From positions 1-44,952 of the IMG/VR virus record IMGVR_UViG_3300047666_000403: a stretch of DNA of 44,952 bases. One strand, written 5' to 3'. Source of the stretch: a virus. The position numbers and the translations under genes are program-made. The stretch's first letter is position 1. The number at the start of each line of letters is the position of its first letter. This document shows positions 1 through 6,377 of the stretch, one piece after another. The notes under the pieces are model-generated. The model saw nothing but the letters and a program-made list of their open reading frames with translations. It made no database searches and was not told the DNA's origin.

Positions 1-127
1 CCTCTTGGGATAACAAGTGCAGAATCATTTGGATTGGTAACAGTAGTAGGTGGTGACACATTAATAATACCTGTAGATGAGAGACAAACATGGAATAGAG
101 TAGCTAAGTACTTAAGGACGGTAGGAT
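1..127. repeat. Left copy of 127-bp terminal overlap
   Basis: These bases are identical to the last 127 bases of the window (offset 44,825). The coding frame of the spanning gene is kept across the joint, so the sequence is a closed circle or a circularly permuted molecule. A length of exactly 127 is a common assembler k-mer, so I infer an assembly overlap rather than a packaged direct terminal repeat. Confidence 0.97.
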
Positions 128-366
128 TTAAAGGGAGTGACAATGATGTAATAGTAGCTTGGCTTAGAAGTGAGGGTCTGCTAGAAGGCGCATACAATGA
201 TATGTGGAATGAATACTTACTAAATAACGGGTACTTTGCTTTAACCCTTACAGACAAGTACGCAGCTTGGAGACAGAATGTTATAACAGCAGCATTCAAT
301 TCCAGTGGTGTATTAACATGTGGTGGAACAATTCAGTGCTCAGAAATAATTCCTTGTGGAGAATAA
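1..366 (+). CDS. C-terminal part of lectin/repeat receptor-binding-type protein (joins 43443..44952)
   Basis: This is the 3' end of a gene that starts at 43443 and crosses the circle joint; the full protein is 582 residues. The codon phase at position 1 matches that at 44826, and the stop is TAA at 364-366. Here the last copy of a 23-residue repeat ends and is followed by a distinct tail domain of about 100 residues, with W-N-R-V-A-K-Y-L and a WRQ motif. That tail looks like a separate C-terminal virion module. A TTG at 34 could be read as a start only if the joint is ignored. Function as a virion surface protein is inferred from the LamG-like upstream part and from its place at the end of the structural operon. 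Confidence 0.85.
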   Translation, partial: PLGITSAESFGLVTVVGGDTLIIPVDERQTWNRVAKYLRTVGFKGSDNDVIVAWLRSEGLLEGAYNDMWNEYLLNNGYFALTLTDKYAAWRQNVITAAFNSSGVLTCGGTIQCSEIIPCGE

Positions 367-370
367 ATAA

Positions 371-937
371 ATGCCAATTGATAATGTAATATGTGGAGTG
401 AGTAATGGTTCTGAGCTTGCATCCATAATTAACCAAATAAAGAATCTAGCAGAGAGTTCTACTCAGACATACTGGTTTAACGCTAGTGATGTAGGGACAA
501 CAGCGTCACCTATAACACATGGTGCAGGTTCCTCCACCACCTTTCTAACTAATGACGCGGCTGGGGGTACAAGTGAGGCTTACAATCCAAATTCAAAAAC
601 AAACATATGGAACGCATCAACAAATAAGTTTGATTTTAGTAGCTTAAAGATTGGGGATACGATTGAGTTTAGAATAGATATTGATATTGCAAATGCAGCA
701 GCGCAAGAAATTAACTTAGTTATGGACTTAGCGGAAGGCACTTCAACACCTTATAGCCTAAACGTTAATCATACATATTTTAAAACAGCGTCAGCAGGTG
801 ACAGGATAACAGCAATGTTTAGGGTGTTTATAGGGAATGAGGAGACAAGGACGGGCACTGGGAGATTTAGGCTTACATCTATTACAGCAACTACAATAGT
901 AGTGAATGGTTGGTTTTATCAAATAACAGATGTATAA
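371..937 (+). CDS. Beta-rich virion-associated protein, last gene of late operon
   Basis: The protein has 188 residues, starts four bases after the preceding stop, and is the last plus-strand gene before the convergent hairpin. It is rich in Thr, Ser, Asn and Ala with alternating hydrophobic residues, as in beta-sandwich phage fibres. The C-terminal half contains NHTYFKTASAG and ends in GWFYQITDV, a pattern I recall from uncharacterised phage tail or fibre tip proteins. No catalytic motif is visible. I infer a virion surface or accessory fibre role from its place directly after the lectin/repeat protein; the specific role is unknown. Confidence 0.75.
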   Translation: MPIDNVICGVSNGSELASIINQIKNLAESSTQTYWFNASDVGTTASPITHGAGSSTTFLTNDAAGGTSEAYNPNSKTNIWNASTNKFDFSSLKIGDTIEFRIDIDIANAAAQEINLVMDLAEGTSTPYSLNVNHTYFKTASAGDRITAMFRVFIGNEETRTGTGRFRLTSITATTIVVNGWFYQITDV

Positions 938-950
938 GAGGGGACAACAA

Positions 951-967
951 GGGGCTAGGAAAGCCCC
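951..967. terminator. Hairpin between converging operons
   Basis: GGGGCT-AGGAA-AGCCCC forms a 6-bp GC-rich stem with a 5-base loop. It lies between the stops of the last plus gene (937) and the last minus gene (1003). Read on the minus strand it is followed by TTGTTGT, a weak U tract; on the plus strand the tail is not U-rich. It probably stops or slows transcription from both sides. Confidence 0.55.
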
Positions 968-1002
968 TGTATGCGTCTGTGAGAAGACTTAGGGAGGAAG
1001 GG

Positions 1003-1344
1003 CTAGAATGGCATTGGTGGGAAGGACTTAGCTCTCTCTAGGCTGTCTATGGCCTCTTGTAAGTCTGTCTCCCAATCCTTTGCTCCTCTACTACCTGTAC
1101 AAAGGAGTTTCTTAATAGCGTGGTCTATAGGAGGGCATCCTGAAGGGTAAGCATTCAGCACATCATATACATCTATAACTATTTCTACTTCACTCTCTCC
1201 CACAGTTTTCATAATAAAGCTATTTAATTTACGTTGATACTTATTCATGTAATGCTCTCCTGTTGGGCCATTCTGCCCTATGCTATCTATACGTTCTTCT
1301 GTAGGCCATGCTTGTTCTCTCTGCTCATCATAATGACTCATCAT
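1003..1344 (-). CDS. Small protein, DUF3310-like pattern
   Basis: The protein has 113 residues and is the last gene of the minus operon. The start overlaps the previous stop by 17 bases. The central segment DVYDVLNAY, followed by HAIKKLL and EDLQEAI-type residues (TDLQEAIDSLERA), resembles the arrangement D-V-x-D-x-L ... N-A-I-K-Y-L ... E-D-L-x-K-A seen in phage DUF3310 proteins. I can only call this a resemblance by pattern. The role is unknown; it may be soluble and cytoplasmic. Confidence 0.7.
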   Translation of the reverse strand: MMSHYDEQREQAWPTEERIDSIGQNGPTGEHYMNKYQRKLNSFIMKTVGESEVEIVIDVYDVLNAYPSGCPPIDHAIKKLLCTGSRGAKDWETDLQEAIDSLERAKSFPPMPF

Positions 1345-1573
1345 ACCCCTCCACTTTTATTCTCACACCAAACATCATCCCGTTGTGAACATCTAGGCAT
1401 TTACCCCGCATCGGACAGTAGTGTCCTATGAATATTGCCATAGAGTAGTCATACATTTCCACAGCTTCCTTCTCCGTAACTTCAATGTACTGAATCTTTT
1501 TATTATCCCTTTCACTTTTAAACTTAGCTTCCCGTATACGCTCTGTAATACTTTTCTCATATACAACTTTCAT
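1328..1573 (-). CDS. Hypothetical protein
   Basis: The 81-residue protein begins MKVVYEKSITERI, a start I have seen in uncharacterised proteins of T7-like phages, and ends with a GVRIKVEGY strand. Its start overlaps the stop of the lysozyme-like gene by one base (TAATG), so it is probably translated by re-initiation. It has two cysteines near residues 53-59 and no recognisable catalytic motif. The function is unknown. Confidence 0.75.
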   Translation of the reverse strand: MKVVYEKSITERIREAKFKSERDNKKIQYIEVTEKEAVEMYDYSMAIFIGHYCPMRGKCLDVHNGMMFGVRIKVEGYDESL

Positions 1574-2058
1574 TAACTATCCCTCCATTCTAAATAATCT
1601 GTTACGTACCTACTGCTTGTAGCTTTACCAAGATGTGTATTGTAATACTTTTTAGCATAGTCTCCTAGCTTAGACATGTACATAGTATCATCTTTACTAG
1701 GGAGAGCTTCTGGCACTCTCCAATAATGTACTCTTGCCATAGCTGTTGCGTATGCTAAGTCGGATATGAGTCTTGTGTAATCCTCATTTTGTTCCATAAT
1801 AAAACCTGTCCATCCCCGCCTGAAGTTAATAAAGTTTTCCCATATATCGTTATGTGTAGCCATCTCCATCTGATAAACACCAAATGCTCCCTCAGTGCCC
1901 GTCATGCCCTTCTGTCTTAAATATGTACCACCTCTACTCTCGTGAGCACAAGTTAGCATGAGGAGGTCTACAGCTTCTTCACTGTAAGGTATTTCACTGT
2001 CTAAGTACTTTAACGTAGGCACCACTACGTGTTCTTTGAATTGGTTAAAATCAATCAT
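1573..2058 (-). CDS. Lysozyme-like / lytic transglycosylase-type endolysin
   Basis: I place the start at 2058 (161 residues, MIDFNQFKEH) because AGAGGAAA lies a proper distance upstream. A longer in-frame reading to 2187 would run into the preceding gene. Residues 36-60 contain TCAHESRGGTYL followed by GAFGVYQM, the layout of soluble lytic transglycosylases: a catalytic Glu (E40) in an HES motif, then a G-x-x-G-x-x-Q-M loop. Such enzymes cut the glycan backbone of peptidoglycan. There is no signal peptide or membrane segment, so release should need a holin. The gene just upstream (2076..2258) encodes a small membrane protein, a likely lysis partner. It could instead be a muramidase of related fold. 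Confidence 0.72.
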   Translation of the reverse strand: MIDFNQFKEHVVVPTLKYLDSEIPYSEEAVDLLMLTCAHESRGGTYLRQKGMTGTEGAFGVYQMEMATHNDIWENFINFRRGWTGFIMEQNEDYTRLISDLAYATAMARVHYWRVPEALPSKDDTMYMSKLGDYAKKYYNTHLGKATSSRYVTDYLEWRDS

Positions 2059-2075
2059 TATTTTTCCTCTGTTTA

Positions 2076-2258
2076 TTAATAGAAGTGTAGAAATATAAAC
2101 ACATTCAGCACTTGTACGCCAGCTAGAAGCGCGTATATAGCAAATTGTCTTGCTTTGTACATAGACCGCCAAATCTTTTGCTTCCATGTAAGGGGAGCGG
2201 AAGTGGCAAGGGCTAACATCTCAGGTCTAAGGCATTCATATCCGTATCGAACAATCAT
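2076..2258 (-). CDS. Small membrane protein, possible lysis accessory
   Basis: The protein has 60 residues. Its ATG sits in an ATGA overlap with the preceding stop, which supports it as a real gene. Residues about 36-58 form one hydrophobic segment (FAIYALLAGVQVLNVFIFL) after a basic stretch, so the N-terminus is probably cytoplasmic. The stop lies only 17 bases before the lysozyme-like start. That position suggests a holin, pinholin or antiholin, but a separate three-helix holin is encoded at 20801, so this one may be a regulator. This is inference from context. Confidence 0.6.
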   Translation of the reverse strand: MIVRYGYECLRPEMLALATSAPLTWKQKIWRSMYKARQFAIYALLAGVQVLNVFIFLHFY

Positions 2259-2626
2259 AGTTTACAAGCTCCACCTTCACAATCATTATCTTCTACTTCA
2301 TACGCTACTACAGCATCAGGGCTTCCTAGAGGAATGTCCATTTGTTTCTCTGTAGGAGCAACTTCTTCTCTCTCGTAGTTCTCCAACCACCCATCCTCTG
2401 TTTGGAATGTAATGTTAATATACCCGAAGTCTGCTAAGGCTGTCAACTGCTGTTCTAAATATTGCACTCTGTCATCACTGATTTCATACATCCAACAGTC
2501 GTGTATCATTACATGTATATTACGAAAGCCTAGTAGGTTGTTATGACTCTCCACTCTCACCCACTTATGGGACTCTGCTTGGTATAGTTCTTCATATGTC
2601 TGTGTGCTACATAATACAAATTTCAT
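2255..2626 (-). CDS. Hypothetical protein
   Basis: The 123-residue acidic protein is coupled at both ends by 4-base overlaps (with 2623..2889 upstream and 2076..2258 downstream). It has a mixed alpha/beta pattern with an MIHDCWMYEIS stretch near residue 40 and a Cys-containing acidic tail ending CEGGACKL. I recognise no family, and no membrane segment is visible. Confidence 0.7.
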   Translation of the reverse strand: MKFVLCSTQTYEELYQAESHKWVRVESHNNLLGFRNIHVMIHDCWMYEISDDRVQYLEQQLTALADFGYINITFQTEDGWLENYEREEVAPTEKQMDIPLGSPDAVVAYEVEDNDCEGGACKL

Positions 2627-2889
2627 TTAGGCTCCTTTAGTGCATTAAAATCCTCACGACTCACTATGTAGTGCTTTACATAACCACTCATTTCAAATCC
2701 CTTTCTAACGGACAGTGTGTTTCTAGCGTCTGCTACTACTTCCTTTGCATTACTAGTAACGTTTGAAATTTTTCTCTCAAGCTCTGTAATACGTTCTGCC
2801 GCTGACTGGAAGATTTCTGCTATCCCATACGAACCACACTCTATATATTCCTTAGCCTCACCCTCCAACACCTGTACTAAGATACTCAT
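2623..2889 (-). CDS. Small coiled-coil protein (ELE family)
   Basis: The protein has 88 residues. Residues about 25-60 form a predicted coiled coil around AAERITELERKIS. The codons for ELE lie in an 11-base string (plus-strand CTCAAGCTCTG) found identically in three other small genes between 10.8 and 11.5 kb, which suggests shared ancestry. The C-terminal part (GYVKHYIVSREDFNALK) is distinct. The start overlaps the preceding gene by four bases. The function is unknown; oligomerisation or adaptor roles are possible. Confidence 0.68.
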   Translation of the reverse strand: MSILVQVLEGEAKEYIECGSYGIAEIFQSAAERITELERKISNVTSNAKEVVADARNTLSVRKGFEMSGYVKHYIVSREDFNALKEPK

Positions 2890-3056
2890 TTACTCACTCC
2901 ATATCTCTCTGCTGTTCTTACTCGTTCAGCTTCTACATCCGCTAGTTCATATAGCTCGTCTATTAAGCCTGACAGCACTTTGGGGTAATGCCCCATTAAA
3001 GCGTCTAATTCATTCCCTATAGCATCATACAGGTGGTCGGCTCTATTAGTACTCAT
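2886..3056 (-). CDS. Small alpha-helical protein
   Basis: The 56-residue protein begins MSTNRADHLYDAIG. I chose the ATG at 3056 because GAGGAG lies seven bases upstream; the TTG 15 bases further up overlaps that same SD. It is acidic and helical throughout (DELYELADVEAERVRTAERYG). It overlaps the 44-codon gene above it by 11 bases. No family is recognised. Confidence 0.65.
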   Translation of the reverse strand: MSTNRADHLYDAIGNELDALMGHYPKVLSGLIDELYELADVEAERVRTAERYGVSK

Positions 3057-3180
3057 CTTTACTCTCCTCAAAACGTACCTTGTTGTTGTGCATACGTGTT
3101 TCTATAATATCTTTCTTCCATTGAGGCCATGTTTCTATAATAGCACTCATCTTCTTTAAGTGTTCCACTAGACTGCTCAT
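3046..3180 (-). CDS. Small protein with WPQWKK motif
   Basis: The 44-residue gene starts in an ATGA overlap with the preceding stop, with AAAGGA about seven bases upstream, and its end overlaps the next start. The protein contains ETWPQWKKDI. This Trp-Pro-x-Trp-Lys motif recurs near the C-terminus of tiny proteins in T7-like phages as I recall them. It competes with a longer ORF in another frame (3068..3301), which has no SD and overlaps its upstream neighbour by 125 bases. The function is unknown. Confidence 0.7.
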   Translation of the reverse strand: MSSLVEHLKKMSAIIETWPQWKKDIIETRMHNNKVRFEESKDEY

Positions 3181-3467
3181 AAGTTATCCTTTTGAAGTTC
3201 TTCAACATAATAGAAAGCAAGACAAGCCCTGTAAAAACAACTGTATTCTTCAGGATGATTTGAGCCATAAAAGTCCCTGTCTGGTAAAAATATTCTGCCA
3301 TTCGTAGCGTAAAGCTCCGCAGCTAAACGGTTGATATCCCGCATACTACCTATGCTATATATTGTAAAATAGTGAGTATCTTCTTCTCCGTCTTCCAGAC
3401 TGTGTAGCTGAACATCAATTTCCATAGGGAAAGCATCTTCAGAGTAACTGTCATCTAATTTATTCAT
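3177..3467 (-). CDS. Hypothetical acidic protein
   Basis: The 96-residue protein starts in a 4-base overlap with the metallophosphoesterase stop. The N-terminal half is acidic (DSYSEDAFPMEIDV, EDGEEDTHYF) and looks like a beta domain; the C-terminal half is helical with several aromatics. No family or catalytic motif is recognised. Its place between a tiny gene and the phosphoesterase gives no firm clue. Confidence 0.68.
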   Translation of the reverse strand: MNKLDDSYSEDAFPMEIDVQLHSLEDGEEDTHYFTIYSIGSMRDINRLAAELYATNGRIFLPDRDFYGSNHPEEYSCFYRACLAFYYVEELQKDNL

Positions 3468-4285
3468 GCCTTACCCCCATATCTTCCTTTTAAGTACTCC
3501 AAACTAACAAACATAGGATTAAAGCTCCCATTTAGGGTGTTATGCTTAACAACTACACCTCTCCAGTGGTGATTGCCTTGATAGCCCTTGTACCCCTCGT
3601 CATGAGGATATGCTGCTCCAGCTATAATAGCCCATTGCTGCTTACCACTAGCAGGGAGAAAGCGTGTGGCTACGTCTAATGTCTGCTTGTGTCCCATACA
3701 GAAACTCTCCCCCACTTGCTTCAATATATTCAATGCAGCTCCACCATAAGGCTTACCCGTCATAGGATTAGCCATGAAGTGACAATACGTAACACCATTA
3801 ACAATAACAGGTTGTAAGTAGTCATACACTTCCCATCCTGATTCTTTGTACTTCAAACTGTCATAAGATATCCACCCATGCAACTCTGGATTAGAATTAA
3901 CATGTCTCATAATCCTCTCTTCATGATTACCTAATGTCATCACCATCTTAGGACGATAGAGCTTCTTCTTAGCTGCTTTCTGTTTCTGTTGTAGCTTGTA
4001 CAAAGGCTCTAGTAGGAGGTTCATACCTTGTATGCTTGCTTCTATATCCTTATGCACTGTCTTCCCTTCTGCACTCTTCTTGCCTCTGTCGTAGCTGCTG
4101 AGAGAGGGCATATCTGCATGGTCTCCTATGTGTACTATTACTTCTGGTCTCTTATCTGCTATGTAAGCTCCTATCCAAGATAAATAAGACATATCAATAT
4201 CAGGCTTTACTTGTGTGTCTGGTATCATAAGATGTGTACCACCACTCTTAGCTTTCAGTGTTGTTTCAATATTAAGTATCTTCAT
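3464..4285 (-). CDS. Calcineurin-like metallophosphoesterase
   Basis: The 273-residue enzyme is a member of the two-metal metallophosphoesterase fold. I placed the start at 4285 (MKILNIETTL), where GAGGGG is seven bases upstream. Motifs in order: D23-T-Q25 (the usual DxH with Gln at the third position), G54-D55-H56, G119-N-H-E122, then H169 and G198-H199. Such enzymes hydrolyse phosphomonoesters or phosphodiesters of nucleotides, nucleic acids or proteins; the substrate cannot be told. It has no signal peptide, so it acts in the cytoplasm. A Lys-rich helical insert at about residues 95-112 is unusual. Candidates are host nucleic-acid repair or turnover or nucleotide signal removal. Confidence 0.85.
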   Translation of the reverse strand: MKILNIETTLKAKSGGTHLMIPDTQVKPDIDMSYLSWIGAYIADKRPEVIVHIGDHADMPSLSSYDRGKKSAEGKTVHKDIEASIQGMNLLLEPLYKLQQKQKAAKKKLYRPKMVMTLGNHEERIMRHVNSNPELHGWISYDSLKYKESGWEVYDYLQPVIVNGVTYCHFMANPMTGKPYGGAALNILKQVGESFCMGHKQTLDVATRFLPASGKQQWAIIAGAAYPHDEGYKGYQGNHHWRGVVVKHNTLNGSFNPMFVSLEYLKGRYGGKA

Positions 4286-4454
4286 GTACATACCCCTCTG
4301 CTGCTTCAATAGCTTCTGCTTCTGTTATGTCAATGTCTTCTGCATCCATGTAAGGAATAAGCTTCCGTACTTCTTCCCTGATTTCTTCTTCTAGCTCATC
4401 AATATCATTGTTCTCAATATACATAAGCCAATTCTGGTATTTATCGTAAGTCAT
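4272..4454 (-). CDS. Small acidic protein
   Basis: The 60-residue protein is very acidic, with long Glu/Asp runs (DELEEEIREEVRK, DAEDIDITEAEAIEAAE). Its ATG shares one base with the stop of the upstream 35-codon gene and its 3' end overlaps the phosphoesterase start by 14 bases. High negative charge is a feature of some phage DNA-mimic inhibitors, but there is no direct evidence for that here. Confidence 0.65.
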   Translation of the reverse strand: MTYDKYQNWLMYIENNDIDELEEEIREEVRKLIPYMDAEDIDITEAEAIEAAEGYVHEDT

Positions 4455-4561
4455 TATTTATCATCTCCAAACATAAACCATACAAGCCCCTGTGCTAACA
4501 TAGTGCTTACAACAAGGGCGTACACACATGCCAAACTAAATAGTATAATATCTAAAATCAT
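4454..4561 (-). CDS. Tiny one-helix membrane protein
   Basis: This 35-codon gene is preceded by GGGAGG and ends in TAATG, coupling it to the next gene. The peptide is almost wholly hydrophobic (DIILFSLACVYALVVSTML) with a charged GDDK end, so it should span the inner membrane once. The function is unknown. Confidence 0.62.
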   Translation of the reverse strand: MILDIILFSLACVYALVVSTMLAQGLVWFMFGDDK

Positions 4562-4838
4562 TATTTACCACCTCCCCCATCAATTTGTATTCGGATTGAC
4601 CCGCCCTAGTCGTGTGCTCGTCTTTCTCGCCTTGTAACAGCAGGTCGAGATTACTGGGGTAGATGCCTGCAACTGTGTATGTCTCCCCCACAATGAAGTG
4701 TTTGCCATCTGAACATCCACCTACTTTCCTCCCTAGCCAAACAACCTTGTCACCTACAGTGATGATTCCATGTAATGCGGAAACATTGCCATTCTTATCA
4801 AATGTAGGGGCACCGTATTTTATATTTAAAACGTGCAT
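4536..4838 (-). CDS. Hypothetical beta-barrel-like protein
   Basis: The 100-residue protein holds a stretch GDKVVWLGRKVGG followed by VGETYTVAGI, the kind of alternating beta strands found in small SH3-like barrels in phages. No catalytic residues are apparent. It follows the HNH gene by one base, and its 3' end overlaps the tiny membrane protein gene by 26 bases. The function is unknown. Confidence 0.65.
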   Translation of the reverse strand: MHVLNIKYGAPTFDKNGNVSALHGIITVGDKVVWLGRKVGGCSDGKHFIVGETYTVAGIYPSNLDLLLQGEKDEHTTRAGQSEYKLMGEVVNNDFRYYTI

Positions 4839-5207
4839 CTATTTCTTCCTCTCTTCATCAGTTCTCTTCTTGTGGCAAGGCTTACACAGAACTCTAAGGT
4901 TGTCAGCTTCACAAAACAATCTCTCACAGAATCCAGCTAAGTCGCTGTAGTCCTTCAAGCTTCCTGCTCCTACAATGTGGTCTACTTCCACTTCCTTTGT
5001 CTTGAAGTCCTTAGAACAATCAGCACATTCATACAGCCATTTAGTTCTCTTATCTGTTCCTGTGTAGGGCTTCTGTGCCTCCTTCATCACTTGATAGCGG
5101 ACAGGGTATCTACTCCATGCTCTCCTTAGACAACTTCTTATGAAGCTCCAATACCTTGCTGTTGTCCATGTGCCTCCTGCCTTATTCTTTACTCCTCTGA
5201 GGCTCAT
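4839..5207 (-). CDS. HNH endonuclease
   Basis: The 122-residue protein has a basic N-terminal region (about residues 1-55) and a C-terminal HNH/zinc module: C61-x2-C64, then D76-H77 (VEVDHI), N103, and C108-x2-C111-H112. The two CxxC pairs would hold a structural zinc, while DH and the later N/H form the beta-beta-alpha-metal nuclease site. It is a single-domain enzyme without an obvious homing-type DNA-recognition extension, and it lies inside the replication operon with tight overlaps. That suggests a phage-use nuclease (recombination, host DNA breakdown or packaging) rather than a free-standing homing endonuclease; this is inference. Confidence 0.85.
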   Translation of the reverse strand: MSLRGVKNKAGGTWTTARYWSFIRSCLRRAWSRYPVRYQVMKEAQKPYTGTDKRTKWLYECADCSKDFKTKEVEVDHIVGAGSLKDYSDLAGFCERLFCEADNLRVLCKPCHKKRTDEERKK

Positions 5208-5452
5208 GTCTTAAGCACCATAGGGAAGTACAACGTGTCAACTACATAGAAGTGCCCCCCCAAAGGGACATAGCCTCTAGACATCCATCCATTAACAGAC
5301 TTACTCACGCTTAGTCCAAAACTAAGGTCTCCTTTTGAAAGAAACTCCAACATTACAAATTCCTTTAAAGGGGGTTTGGGATGAGGAACGACTGCTGCTC
5401 TGTCAAGTATGTTCTTTATCTCTTGTATCTTTTCAAGTGTTATATCAACCAT
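5204..5452 (-). CDS. Hypothetical protein
   Basis: The 82-residue protein starts one base after the stop of its upstream neighbour and overlaps the HNH gene start by four bases. It has an N-terminal helix (EKIQEIKNILDRA), a Pro-rich turn (PHPKPP) and a beta-rich second half. No family is recognised. Confidence 0.65.
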   Translation of the reverse strand: MVDITLEKIQEIKNILDRAAVVPHPKPPLKEFVMLEFLSKGDLSFGLSVSKSVNGWMSRGYVPLGGHFYVVDTLYFPMVLKT

Positions 5453-5926
5453 TTAATTCCCCATCACTTTATCAATACCACGTTCTACAGCATCCTGCTT
5501 GTGAAGGCTTAGTAACTCAGCCACTACTTCTTTAATACGTAGTTGTGTAGGTGTTAGCTTAGGCTTTACTCTGTACTTCTGAAGTAAAGACCATTCTGGC
5601 CTACAAGTATGCCATACAGAACTTTTCACTGTCTTAGTCTCAATCTCCTCCCCATTAGCCCAAGCAATAATTTCTTTCTGATGTACATGTGGGACAAGCT
5701 GTTCTTCTTCCTCTGCTCCTAAGAGGGAGAGCATTTCTTTGTATGTGATTATTTCATCAGTCAAACCCCTCCTCCATGTTCCTGCATTACCGTTATGACT
5801 GAATCCAATCAAAACTTCACTCTTGTTAAAATTAAAGTAATCAGCATAAGGCGCTAATCCCACTAACTTATCTATCTGTGTTTGTGTCAGTTCACTTAAC
5901 AGACAATATTTATTTTTAATATTCAT
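5453..5926 (-). CDS. Hypothetical phage protein with KYRVKP motif
   Basis: The 157-residue protein starts at an ATGA overlap (MNIKNKYCLL), with GGTGGA upstream. The segment HQKEIIAWANGEEIE followed about 25 residues later by PEWSLLQKYRVKP matches a pattern I recall in uncharacterised phage proteins: I-x-A-W-A-x-G ... W ... K-Y-R-I-K-P. A helical C-terminus follows. No catalytic residues are clear. The function is unknown. Confidence 0.7.
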   Translation of the reverse strand: MNIKNKYCLLSELTQTQIDKLVGLAPYADYFNFNKSEVLIGFSHNGNAGTWRRGLTDEIITYKEMLSLLGAEEEEQLVPHVHQKEIIAWANGEEIETKTVKSSVWHTCRPEWSLLQKYRVKPKLTPTQLRIKEVVAELLSLHKQDAVERGIDKVMGN

Positions 5927-6162
5927 ATAGATTCCACCCAATCATTTCTCAATTCAACTACACCTTCAAAGTCTGTAAAGCTAAGAGGATGCCAGCAGGA
6001 AGCCATATGCCCAAATCCATACTCCCCCCTTCCGTTGTCCTTAATAACGACCCCTTTCGTAGGTTCTGTGAAGAAAACAAGAAGGCCATCTGTAGCACGC
6101 ATCATCTTAGGGAATGGCTTTTCTAAGGATTCTGTCTTTGTATTTTTAATTACACTTATCAT
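5923..6162 (-). CDS. Hypothetical small beta protein
   Basis: I start this 79-residue protein at 6162 (MISVIKNTKT), where GGAAGA lies about eight bases upstream and which falls after the previous stop at 6180. The body is beta-rich with GVVIKDNGRGEYGFGHM. It resembles small phage-encoded proteins of unknown role that carry a KG-V-V pattern. Its stop overlaps the next start by four bases. Confidence 0.65.
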   Translation of the reverse strand: MISVIKNTKTESLEKPFPKMMRATDGLLVFFTEPTKGVVIKDNGRGEYGFGHMASCWHPLSFTDFEGVVELRNDWVESI

Positions 6163-6179
6163 ATAGGTTTCTTCCAATG

Positions 6180-6377
6180 TTAATTTAAAGTAATTGTTAG
6201 GGATGTAAATATGTAATACCAACTAATCCCAGCCAAGCAAGCCGCATTTAAACTCACAGCTTTCTCAGTAAACCCCATACCGCCTACTAAACTTGAGCCA
6301 AGAATAAGAACTACTGGCAGAGCAGTTAACCACAACGTAAATAAAATCCAAACTAAAAATCCAATAACTTCTAACAT
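6180..6377 (-). CDS. Small two-helix membrane protein
   Basis: The 65-residue protein is hydrophobic along most of its length: a first helix at about residues 3-30 (GFLVWILFTLWLTALPVVLI) and a second at about 42-62. It starts directly after the exonuclease stop. It may be an inner-membrane protein used in host takeover or superinfection exclusion; nothing in the sequence decides this. Confidence 0.65.
   Translation of the reverse strand: MLEVIGFLVWILFTLWLTALPVVLILGSSLVGGMGFTEKAVSLNAACLAGISWYYIFTSLTITLN

Noticed and set aside
2059-2187. Extension of the lysozyme-like protein to 204 residues
   Set aside because: It overlaps the coupled 60-codon membrane gene and lacks an SD; the ATG at 2058 has AGAGGAAA.
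3068-3301. 77-codon minus-strand ORF with a membrane-like stretch
   Set aside because: It overlaps the 96-codon gene by 125 bases and has no SD. The 44-codon frame at 3046-3180 has an ATGA overlap and an SD and explains the same DNA.
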